A model generated the notes under the pieces. That model saw nothing but the letters and a program-made list of their open reading frames with translations. It had not been told where the DNA came from and made no database searches. A stretch of DNA of 51,641 bases from an uncultured Prevotellaceae bacterium (lineage in GTDB: Bacteria > Bacteroidota > Bacteroidia > Bacteroidales > Bacteroidaceae), in the NCBI GenBank assembly GCA_900318115.1, contig ONJJ01000022.1, positions 1 through 51,641 on the forward strand, in the 5' to 3' direction. Shown piece after piece: positions 6,573-14,118 of this stretch (position 1 is its first letter; every line of letters begins with the position of its first letter). The position numbers and the translations under genes are program-made.

Positions 6573-9500
6573 TTATTTCACCAGCACCTTCACCCCGTTG
6601 AGGATGTAGAGGCCGCTGGGCAGCTGCTGCACCTCGTTGAGGGTGGCACCCCTGCGGACGAGCTGTCCGGCAGCATTATAGACGTTTCCGCTCCGGGCGA
6701 CGTTGCTCAGCGTCTGCTGCACTCCCGTCAGGTCGCCTCCCACTTCGAGCACGAGGTCGTAGGTGGCGTCTGCATCTGCAGCTCCGGCACCCGGCACGAT
6801 GTAGGCGTGGTTAGCCCAGACCTTGGCATTCTCCTCGGTGGTGGGCTGGAAAGCATTCTCGTTGACGATGAAGGCAGCCTCCGTCAGGTCGGTGTCGGCA
6901 TAGACACCCTTCAGCGCTCCGTCGTTCAGGGGCTGGGCGGCGATGTCTGTGCCCACGTTGAGGGTGGCGGTGGTGCGTGCCTCCACGTTCTCTGCGTCGT
7001 AGGTGCCTTCGGCGATGTAAACCACAGGCTGTCCTGCCGCAGCCTTCTTAACCTTGTTCAGAGCCACGAAGACCTTCCCGTCCTTGTCGTAGGTGCCTGC
7101 CACGGTGTAGAGGCTGCCTGCCGAGGGAGCCACGGCCACGGGATAGCACATCGTTGTCAGCTCGCCCGTACGGAAGTCAGCCAGCGGCTGTGCAGGTTCG
7201 CCTTCCACGTCTGCCACCTCCTCGATGATCAGACCGGAGTTGCTGCCTACGTTGTGGTCGTGCCAGGTGACCAGGCGGTGGTCACGCAGCTGTGCGTGGA
7301 GGTAGGAGAGGTCGTTGCCGGCATAGTCTGCGCCGTGGAGTGTGCATTCGCCGTTGCCCACGGCTTCGATGGTGAAGACGGTGGGATTCAGCGTCAGACC
7401 CGTCCAGCTATCGTAGCCATAGACCTGGACAAAGAGTCCGCTGGCCTTGTGCTGGATGATGTAGCGGTTGTCACCTGCCGGCACGAAGCGGAAGGCGATG
7501 TCGGCATTCCTGTCATCGGTGAAGAACATGAAGGAGCCCTGACGTACGTCGCCTGCCGGTGTGGGAACCAGGTCGGACTCCCCAGCCGGTGCGAGGTAGG
7601 TGTCGAAGAGGGGTCCGAAGTCGCTCTCCGCCACATTGCCGGTGCTCCATCCCTGCTCCTCGTACTTCTCCTCGCTGGCAAAGCGGATGGCGTAGTACTT
7701 GTTGGGGTTCAGCTGGTTGGCAGCTGCCGAGAAGTTGGCAGCAGCGAGCTTCGAGATGTAGTCCTCACTCTGTGCCGAGGTGTACTTGCCTGCCTGGTCG
7801 TAGGCTCTGGCGTCTGCCATGAGCTGGTTCCAGCCGTCTATAGCCTGCTGGCTCCACTGACCGGGATTGTTGCCCACTTCCGCCACCCGGACGATGTTCT
7901 CTGCTCCGGCAATGGCTTCGCGCAAGGGCGTGGGATCCACGAAGAGCGCAACGAAGGGGTCGTAGGCAGCCTTCAGCGCCTCGTAGTCAGCACGGCTGAC
8001 GGCGTTCTGGTCCACCAGGTCGGCAGCGGCAATGGCAGCCTGCAGGTCGGTGAACACCTTGCCCATGGTGGCAGCCTGGTTGGTGGGATTGGCGGAGAGG
8101 GCGAAGAGCTGCAGCTCGCTGACGTGGAAGTATCCGCGACCGCTGGTGGTGGCTTCGGCGTAGAAGCGCAGGTACTCAAATTCCTTGCCGTCTTCGATGG
8201 TGAACATGACAGAGGGCTGCTCGCTGTAGTCCGTGTAGGGGGTCTCGAGGTCAGCAATCCACTCGTAGGAGTCCTTGCCGCCGTCGGGCGAGTCGCTGCC
8301 ATAGACGCTCCACTTGGTGACGTGGTCGCTGGCGATGTTCTGGCGTCGCGCGATGTCGAACTCCAGCGAGCCTCCCACGGCCTCCGGGAGTTCCACCTGG
8401 AGGTAGTGCACTCCGGCTTCGACGTTGCCGCCTTCCCAGTGGCTGTGCCAGAAGCTGCCGAGGTCGCCGTCGATGAGCACGCCTGAGCTGAGGTCGCCGC
8501 CGTCGCGGTTGCCGAGGTCGTTCTGGCTGTAGGGGCTGCTGAACTGGCTGGCTTCGGTGATGAGTTTGGTCTTAATCATGTCGTCGGCCAGAATAGCCTT
8601 CTCCTTAGCATCGGCGAGCATGACCACGAAGTCATGTGCGAAGGAGTTATCGTTGAGGATTGCCTGTGCCTCCTCGTCGCTGACGGGCTGGATGAACCAC
8701 TCGCTGGCACCGCTGTCGGTGTTGGTGTTGAACCAGGTGGTCATGGGGCCTCCCCATCCCTTGCCGCCGTCGTGCCAGTTGCAGTGAATATACATCTGGT
8801 TGTTGGCCGGCTGGTCGCTGAATCTGAAGTTGAAGACCACGACATCCTCCTCTGTGCTCATGGGCCAGCTGAACTCATAGGCTCCGTTTGTTCTGAGCAC
8901 GGGGTCGAAGGCGATGAACTTCTGCGCCTCGGAGCACTTCTCCGGGGAGCTGAAATAGAGGTGGTTGGCAGGATTTGCCATCAGGTAGGTGCCGTCCTCC
9001 TGCCGCTGCAGCGTCCAGAGGAAGGTGGGGTCTGCGGCATCCAGGGTCTTCCACTGGTTGGTGCCGTCGTTGCCGCTGTAGAGCGCCTTCTGGAAGAAAG
9101 CGGTCTCGCCCCTCTCCTCGTCCTCGGTGTAGAACTGACGCGCGCACACGAACCTATAATATCCATTCTCCGGCAGGTACTGCTTCTTCGATGCCATCAG
9201 CGTGCGATAGGCGTCCACGATGGCCTGCGCAGCAGCATTCAGCGCCTCGGTGGTCATTTCCTGCATGGCCTTGTCGCCCAGCTTGTTCACCACGTCCAGC
9301 GCCTTGACGAACTCATTGTACAGCTCCTCGGAATAGTAGCCATAGTCGTCGCCCAGGGGCAGTCCGTCCTCGTACTGCTGGTAGCGCAGATAGATATCGA
9401 TGAGGTTTTCCACCGCCTCGTCATGGTCCTCCGGAGCAGGGTTGAAGAACTCATCCTCCGTGCAGAAATAGATTTTCTCAACGGTGATCTGACCTTCGGC

Positions 9501-9842
9501 ATGGTTCTGGATGACCACGCAGCTGTAGCTCGTGTAGGCATGGGGCGTCAGCTTTATATACGCCTCCGTCTCGTTGGCGTTGCAGCTGACCTGGTAGGCG
9601 TTCTGCCAGTCGGGATTCTGCAGGATCAGGTTGAAACTGCAGGTGGACTCGTACCTGATGTAGAGGTATTCGTAGTCCATCACATCGTAGCTGCGGAGGT
9701 CCACGCTGTGCCAGCCCCATGCGCTGGTGGCGTCAATGACGTTGGTCCCCTCCGTGAAGCGCGAGGAGAAGTCCACATCAACTTTTGCATTTGCACCGAG
9801 GGTCATCAGGACCATCAGTAAGCAGGTAAAGATTCGTTTCAT
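6573..9842 (-). CDS. Large secreted multidomain protein with F5/8-type C domain and sorting tail
   Basis: The start chosen is the ATG at 9842, giving MKRIFTCLLMVLMTLGANA as signal peptide and 1089 residues; upstream codons in the frame do not look coding. Residues ~20-120 form a beta-sandwich that may bind carbohydrate. Residues ~435-580 are a discoidin/F5-8C-like galactose-binding fold, with SSPYSQNDLG, LIDGDLGSFWHSHW, LQVELPE and YLRFYAE. Residues ~590-720 are helical and FIVAR-like. A trefoil-like region begins at NKYYAIRFAS. The end (IYNAAGQLVRRG, then LPSGLYILNG) is the usual Bacteroidales Por-type sorting tail. No catalytic domain is recognised. It is probably a cell-surface or secreted glycan-binding protein or scaffold linked to the downstream esterase and hydrolases. 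Confidence 0.7.
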   Translation of the reverse strand: MKRIFTCLLMVLMTLGANAKVDVDFSSRFTEGTNVIDATSAWGWHSVDLRSYDVMDYEYLYIRYESTCSFNLILQNPDWQNAYQVSCNANETEAYIKLTPHAYTSYSCVVIQNHAEGQITVEKIYFCTEDEFFNPAPEDHDEAVENLIDIYLRYQQYEDGLPLGDDYGYYSEELYNEFVKALDVVNKLGDKAMQEMTTEALNAAAQAIVDAYRTLMASKKQYLPENGYYRFVCARQFYTEDEERGETAFFQKALYSGNDGTNQWKTLDAADPTFLWTLQRQEDGTYLMANPANHLYFSSPEKCSEAQKFIAFDPVLRTNGAYEFSWPMSTEEDVVVFNFRFSDQPANNQMYIHCNWHDGGKGWGGPMTTWFNTNTDSGASEWFIQPVSDEEAQAILNDNSFAHDFVVMLADAKEKAILADDMIKTKLITEASQFSSPYSQNDLGNRDGGDLSSGVLIDGDLGSFWHSHWEGGNVEAGVHYLQVELPEAVGGSLEFDIARRQNIASDHVTKWSVYGSDSPDGGKDSYEWIADLETPYTDYSEQPSVMFTIEDGKEFEYLRFYAEATTSGRGYFHVSELQLFALSANPTNQAATMGKVFTDLQAAIAAADLVDQNAVSRADYEALKAAYDPFVALFVDPTPLREAIAGAENIVRVAEVGNNPGQWSQQAIDGWNQLMADARAYDQAGKYTSAQSEDYISKLAAANFSAAANQLNPNKYYAIRFASEEKYEEQGWSTGNVAESDFGPLFDTYLAPAGESDLVPTPAGDVRQGSFMFFTDDRNADIAFRFVPAGDNRYIIQHKASGLFVQVYGYDSWTGLTLNPTVFTIEAVGNGECTLHGADYAGNDLSYLHAQLRDHRLVTWHDHNVGSNSGLIIEEVADVEGEPAQPLADFRTGELTTMCYPVAVAPSAGSLYTVAGTYDKDGKVFVALNKVKKAAAGQPVVYIAEGTYDAENVEARTTATLNVGTDIAAQPLNDGALKGVYADTDLTEAAFIVNENAFQPTTEENAKVWANHAYIVPGAGAADADATYDLVLEVGGDLTGVQQTLSNVARSGNVYNAAGQLVRRGATLNEVQQLPSGLYILNGVKVLVK

Positions 9843-9892
9843 TTGACACATAATTTGAATAGTTAAACCTAAATTTTGAACGATTTTCGCTG

Positions 9893-9900
9893 CAAATGTA
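9893..9900 (-). promoter_or_regulatory. Bacteroidetes -7 box (TACATTTG) for the large secreted protein gene
   Basis: TACATTTG on the minus strand fits TAnnTTTG and lies ~50 bases upstream of the start at 9842. A -33 TTTG at the usual spacing is not obvious. It may drive the whole 9842-329 gene run. Confidence 0.45.
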
Positions 9901-9956
9901 CGGGTCATTCCTATTCTATCGTGACACAATTTTAACCGTTGCCGACACAGGCCACC

Positions 9957-10859
9957 TCAGATGAACACTTTCTTCTTCTGGTAGCCCTCGCGGAACTCCT
10001 TGGGCGAGCATCCTTTGCGGCGACGGAAGAGGCGGTTGAAGTTCGAGAGAGTGTTAAAACCGCAGTCATAGCAGATCTCGGCCACGGTCTGCGTGGAGTC
10101 CACCAGCAGGCGGGCGGCGTGGCCTATGCGCGTGTCGATAATATAGTCGGAGAGGGTGCGTCCCGTGCGCTGGCGGAAGAAGCGCGAGAAGCCCACGGGT
10201 GTCATCCCCACCAGGTCGGCCAGCGTCTCCAGGCGCACCTCCTCGTGGAAGTGCTGGGCGATATACTGCTGCACCTTGGCCACGCGACGGCTCTCCGAGC
10301 GGTTCTCTGCGCGCGAGAAGGCGGAACTGCTCAATTCACGGGCGCCCTCGCTCAGCGACAGCTCATAGAGCACCTCCAGGAACGCAAGCACGGAGTGAAA
10401 GCCGCCATCGTCGTGCGCCAGGCGCTCCAGGCGCGCGTAAACCTTCATGATGGAATCCATGGGGAATGCCAGTCCGTGGCGGGCCCGCTCCAGCATACGG
10501 CGAATGGTGTCGAACTGGTTCTTCTGCAGCAGCACGTCGGGCAGCGACTGGGCACTGAACTGGATGGTGATCTCGCGGATGGTAGTGCTGCGGCAGTCGC
10601 CCTGCTCCCAGCCGTGCTCCAGCTCAGGACCGGCGATGAGCACCAGCTCGTACTCGCCGATGGTCTCCGTCGAGTCGCCCACGATGCGTCGCGCTCCGGC
10701 AGCGTGCTCGATGAAGTTCAGTTCCAGTTCCTCGTGGATGTGCAGAGGGTAGTCGAAGGCCACCTTGCGGCGATCGACGATGTAGAAGCAGTCGCGCTCA
10801 GACAGGGGCGTGATCTCGCGCATGATATGCGCCTCCGGAGTGGTATCTTTGGTGATCAT
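9957..10859 (-). CDS. AraC-family transcriptional activator
   Basis: The protein has 300 residues from the ATG at 10859; a TTG three codons upstream is an alternative. The N-terminal half is a cupin-like sensor (DYPLHIHEELELNFI). The C-terminal ~100 residues carry two helix-turn-helix units: LADLVGMTPVGFSRFFRQ and VAEICYDCGFNTLSNFNRLF, ending in CSPKEFREGY. Such proteins bind a sugar and activate catabolic operons. It lies between the hydrolase run and the epimerase/symporter pair, all on the minus strand, so it is a good candidate regulator of mannan or mannobiose use. The ligand is not shown. Confidence 0.9.
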   Translation of the reverse strand: MITKDTTPEAHIMREITPLSERDCFYIVDRRKVAFDYPLHIHEELELNFIEHAAGARRIVGDSTETIGEYELVLIAGPELEHGWEQGDCRSTTIREITIQFSAQSLPDVLLQKNQFDTIRRMLERARHGLAFPMDSIMKVYARLERLAHDDGGFHSVLAFLEVLYELSLSEGARELSSSAFSRAENRSESRRVAKVQQYIAQHFHEEVRLETLADLVGMTPVGFSRFFRQRTGRTLSDYIIDTRIGHAARLLVDSTQTVAEICYDCGFNTLSNFNRLFRRRKGCSPKEFREGYQKKKVFI

Positions 10860-10912
10860 AGTTGGCAAGTTGTTAGCTGTTTTTCTGTCGCGAAGTTAGC
10901 ATTTCACTGCCG

Positions 10913-10946
10913 CAAAGTTAGCAATTCTTTCTTATTCCGCAGCAAA
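10913..10946 (-). promoter_or_regulatory. Promoter of the AraC gene (TTTG, 22 bp, TAACTTTG)
   Basis: On the minus strand TTTG (10946-10943) and TAACTTTG (10920-10913) are spaced by 22 bases, close to the Bacteroidetes -33/-7 layout. A second AAGTTAGC word lies at 10893-10900, so AAGTTAGCA is present twice and could be an operator. Confidence 0.5.
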
Positions 10947-11054
10947 AATACTACCTTTCCCCGCACACGCCACCTCTTTCTTAACATTCTTTACCTCTTT
11001 ATTAACTCCACAGCCTTCCTTACCCCACACAGCTGCCTGCAAATCGCCACACTG

Positions 11055-11100
11055 CAGCCTCCTACAAGCACCGCCCCGAAGCATCTGCAGCAGGAGGCTG
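11055..11100. other. Inverted repeat after the epimerase gene
   Basis: CAGCCTCCT (11055-11063) pairs with AGGAGGCTG (11092-11100) around a 28-base loop that itself contains CTGCAG. It lies 42 bases past the epimerase stop with no T-run. It may be a weak terminator or RNA-stabilising structure. The remaining gap 10947-11141 shows only pyrimidine-rich sequence. Confidence 0.4.
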
Positions 11101-11141
11101 AATCATCGATGTGCGTTCTATATGCTGAATCTCCCGGGACC

Positions 11142-12515
11142 TCACCCGCCCGTGGGGAAGCGTTCGAGGATTTCCAGGCACATACGGCTGTTGTGGTAGG
11201 GGCATTTCCAGAAGCCGGCGTGGTCCTCGTCGAGGTTCACCGAATACGAGGTCTCGCGAGAGGCATCGCCGCCGTCCTTCAGGCATGACGCATCGCCATG
11301 GACCGGGCGTACACAGCCGTCGGCACGCAGGCTCCAGTACCACTCACCCCGCTCGCGGTCGATGAGGTGGTCCTTGATGAACTGCCAGGCGGCGAGAGCC
11401 CGAGCAAGCGCTGCCTCGTCGCCGAAGTGCTGGTACATATTGAGGAACCCCACGACAGCCTCTGCCTGCACCCACCAGTGGAGGTCGGGGTCGCCGCTCT
11501 CGTGGATCATGGCGCCGTTGGGCAGCAGTCCCCGCTCGCTCGCCACAGCCACCTGCTGCACGACGGGTTCCAGCTGATGCAGCACATCGGCATCGCCCAG
11601 CACCAGCGCAGCCTCGTGCAGCAGCCAGGAGCATTCGATGTCGTGGCCGTAGCTCTCCGTGGTGCTCATGCGCGACCAGTCCATCTGGAAGAAGAGGTCG
11701 AGGTGGTGGGTGGCGGGGTTGAGGATGCGCTCGGCGAAGAGGGAGAGCAAGCGCCGGACGGCACTCGCTACCACGGCCACGGCAGCGGTATCTGCGGTGG
11801 CTGCGGCAGGAACAGCGGGAGCGGCATCAATGCAGGCGGCAGGAACAGCGGCAGCAGCAGTGCTGCGTTCCTTCAGCGCGCGCAGGAGGTTGGTGTACGG
11901 CTCGATGATGTGAAGGTGGGTGTTCTGGCTCTTGGGGTAGTTCTCGTCCTTGTCGGAGAGCCGCATGTCGCTGACGGGTTGCCAGTCGCGCGTGCAGGCC
12001 TCGATGTAGCCTCCGTGGACGGGATCCCAAGCGTGGCGCTGGACATCCCCGAAGAGGTTGAGGGCGACCTGCAGCGCCTCGTCGTCGCCCGTGGCTCGCG
12101 CGTACTCCGAGAGCCCGTAGATGGCGAAACCGATGGCGTAGAACTGCTTCTTCGTGTCCAGCGGACGTCCCAAGTAGTCCACGGACCAGTAAACGCCACC
12201 CTGCTCGCGGTCGAGGAAATGGCGGAGGAAGTAGTCCTTGGTGCGCGCGGCAGCCTGGAGACAGCGCTCACGCAAGTCCTGATACCTGGCGTCCTCCTTG
12301 GCCAGCACGCGGCTGGCTGCCGAGAACGACCAGAGGATGCGGGCATTCAGGATTGCACCTTTCTCGGCCTGGGGATGCAGCGTACCGTGGCCGTCCATGC
12401 GACCGTACCAGCCGCCATGCTCGTTGTCCTGCATCTTGTCCAGCCAGAAAGGCAATATGTTCTGCGTCAGGCACTCCAGCGCCTCGGCGCGCAGTTGGCA
12501 GATAGCGGGGTTCAT
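11142..12515 (-). CDS. Cellobiose/mannobiose 2-epimerase (AGE superfamily) with Ala-rich insertion
   Basis: This is a 457-residue cytoplasmic (alpha/alpha)6-barrel enzyme. Hallmarks are NEHGGWYGRMD near residue 30, KGAILNARILWSFSA, HDIECSWLLHEAA (metal-free His/Glu active site) and the C-terminal HAGFWKCPYHNSRMCLEI. The family turns the reducing-end glucose or mannose of a beta-1,4-disaccharide into its 2-epimer; in Bacteroides mannan pathways it makes mannosyl-glucose for a GH130 phosphorylase, which is not in this window. Residues ~215-252 are an Ala/Val-rich stretch that replaces a short loop of ordinary epimerases. The start overlaps the symporter stop by 4 bases (12512-12515), so the two are translationally coupled. 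Confidence 0.88.
   Translation of the reverse strand: MNPAICQLRAEALECLTQNILPFWLDKMQDNEHGGWYGRMDGHGTLHPQAEKGAILNARILWSFSAASRVLAKEDARYQDLRERCLQAAARTKDYFLRHFLDREQGGVYWSVDYLGRPLDTKKQFYAIGFAIYGLSEYARATGDDEALQVALNLFGDVQRHAWDPVHGGYIEACTRDWQPVSDMRLSDKDENYPKSQNTHLHIIEPYTNLLRALKERSTAAAAVPAACIDAAPAVPAAATADTAAVAVVASAVRRLLSLFAERILNPATHHLDLFFQMDWSRMSTTESYGHDIECSWLLHEAALVLGDADVLHQLEPVVQQVAVASERGLLPNGAMIHESGDPDLHWWVQAEAVVGFLNMYQHFGDEAALARALAAWQFIKDHLIDRERGEWYWSLRADGCVRPVHGDASCLKDGGDASRETSYSVNLDEDHAGFWKCPYHNSRMCLEILERFPTGG
11763..11867 (-). repeat. In-frame Ala/Val-rich low-complexity insertion in the epimerase
   Basis: The segment encodes ~35 residues made almost only of Ala, Val, Thr and Pro. It contains imperfect repeats of GGCAGGAACAGCGG (near 11809 and 11839). 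It lies between LLRALKERS and VRRLLSLF, two conserved helices, and keeps the frame. Confidence 0.7.
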
Positions 12516-13921
12516 TGGCGTTGCAGTTTCAGTTGTTCATTGATTTCGCCCACGCGCTCGGTCGTCAGCGGATAGTAGTGGCAGACACAGATGGCCAGCA
12601 AGGCCACGGCAGCGGGGATGAAGGACATCAGGTAGCGCAGGCACTGGAGGGCGGCATCGGGCTGCGAGACCAGCGCCTGGGCTGCCAGCTGCTCGTCGGT
12701 GCGAGGCGTGTAGCCGCAGGCCGAGAGCAGCCACAGCACGGCAGCGCCGCCGATGGCACCGCCGAACTTCTGGGCCATGCTGGAGCTGGAGAAGATGAGA
12801 CCCGTGGAGGCCGTGTGGTAGCGCAGCTCGGCGTAGTCCGAGACGTCGGCGTACATCGACCAGATGAGGGGCGACATGATTCCCGTGAGCACAGAGATGA
12901 GCACCTGGAAGAGCAGCATCAGCCAGAAGCCCGTGGGCGAGACGGGGATGAAGAAGAACAGGCAGCTCAGCACCATCAGGGCGGCATTCACGCCGATGAA
13001 GGTGCTCTTCTTGCCAAAGCGGCGTGCCAGCGAGACGGTCATCGCCACGCCGGCCATATTGGCGACCTCACCGACCGAGAGGAACAGGCCGGCGTAGAAG
13101 AGGAGCTCGAAGCCGAAGCTGGCGAAGCGGAAGTTCAGCATCTGGTTGAAGCCTATCACATCGGCGAAATAGTAGGCCACGGTGGCGCCACGCACGGTGC
13201 TGAAGAGATTGAAGCACAGGGCTGCGCCGATGAGCAGCCACCAGGGACGGTTGGACAGCAGCGCCCGGAAGTCGGAGCCTACGCTGACGGTGGAGACGGT
13301 CTTCACGCGCTCCCTCGTCAGGGCAAAGCAGCCCAGGAAGAGCACGAAGCACACGGCGGCAATGACCATCATCGCCTGCTGCCACGCAGCGGGCGTGGTG
13401 GAGCCCGCAGACTTGAAGAAGTTCACGATAGGTTCCCAGGCCGCCAGCGCCACGAACGAGCCGCCGTAGGCGAAGAACATACGGAAGGAGGAATAGACCG
13501 TCTTCTCCTGCGAGTCGGCCGTCATCACACCCAGCATGGCGCCGTAGGGCACGTTGATGGCAGTATAGACAGTCATCATCAGGATATAGGTCACATAGGC
13601 GTAGATAAGTTTGGCACCATACTCCCAGTCGGGCGTGGTGAAGAGCAGGATGCCGGCGATGCTGAACAGGGGCGCCACGAACAGCAGATAGGGCCTGTAC
13701 TTGCCCCAGCGCGAGCGGGTGCGGTCGGCGAGGATGCCCATCATGGGGTCCGACACCGCATCCCAGATGCGGGTGACCAGCACCAGCACGCCCGCATCGA
13801 CGAGGCTGAGGCCGAAGACATTTGAGTAGAAGAAGGGAAGGTAGTAGGAGAACACCTTCCAGAACATAGAGGACGACATATCGCCCAGGCCATAGCCGAC
13901 GTAAGAGACTTTCTTGTTCAT
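12512..13921 (-). CDS. Sugar:cation symporter of the GPH (MelB-like) family
   Basis: The start chosen is ATG at 13921 (MNKKVSYVGYGLGDMSS), giving 469 residues. The longer frame to 14080 reads through the promoter region and is not coding. About twelve membrane segments are visible. GPH signatures are DAVSDPMMGILADRTRSRWG in loop 2-3, followed by KYRPYLL, and SMYADVSDYAELRYH in the central loop. The family moves disaccharides with Na+ or H+ across the inner membrane. Coupled to the epimerase and near the mannanases, mannobiose or similar beta-1,4-disaccharides are the likely cargo. It is divergently arranged with the OPT gene. Confidence 0.88.
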   Translation of the reverse strand: MNKKVSYVGYGLGDMSSSMFWKVFSYYLPFFYSNVFGLSLVDAGVLVLVTRIWDAVSDPMMGILADRTRSRWGKYRPYLLFVAPLFSIAGILLFTTPDWEYGAKLIYAYVTYILMMTVYTAINVPYGAMLGVMTADSQEKTVYSSFRMFFAYGGSFVALAAWEPIVNFFKSAGSTTPAAWQQAMMVIAAVCFVLFLGCFALTRERVKTVSTVSVGSDFRALLSNRPWWLLIGAALCFNLFSTVRGATVAYYFADVIGFNQMLNFRFASFGFELLFYAGLFLSVGEVANMAGVAMTVSLARRFGKKSTFIGVNAALMVLSCLFFFIPVSPTGFWLMLLFQVLISVLTGIMSPLIWSMYADVSDYAELRYHTASTGLIFSSSSMAQKFGGAIGGAAVLWLLSACGYTPRTDEQLAAQALVSQPDAALQCLRYLMSFIPAAVALLAICVCHYYPLTTERVGEINEQLKLQRQ

Positions 13922-13961
13922 GTCTGCACGAAGAACGGTTAAAGAAATAGACTTTCGGGCG

Positions 13962-13969
13962 CAAAGATA
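13962..13969 (-). promoter_or_regulatory. -7 box (TATCTTTG) for the symporter-epimerase pair
   Basis: TATCTTTG on the minus strand fits TAnnTTTG and lies ~40 bases upstream of the symporter start. No clear TTTG is seen at -33. Confidence 0.5.
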
Positions 13970-14041
13970 AGCGGTTTTTGGCGTTCTTGCCGACACTTTT
14001 TTCACCTTTTCTTCCACAGCGGCTGCAAAAATGCCATTTTC

Positions 14042-14073
14042 TTTGGCCGTTACGCATTTTTTTTGTATCTTTG
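14042..14073 (+). promoter_or_regulatory. Bacteroidetes promoter (TTTG, 20 bp, TATCTTTG) of the OPT gene
   Basis: TTTG at 14042-14045 and TATCTTTG at 14066-14073 are separated by 20 bases, an exact match to the -33/-7 consensus. The OPT start at 14119 follows 45 bases later. Confidence 0.75.
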
Positions 14074-14118
14074 TGGCCACAAACGCGCGACGTAGGCGCG
14101 CGAGTACCTATTAAGATT

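Noticed and set aside
13922-14080. Upstream extension of the symporter frame
   Set aside because: It covers the divergent promoter boxes and has no family similarity; MNKKVSYVGYG is the normal start.
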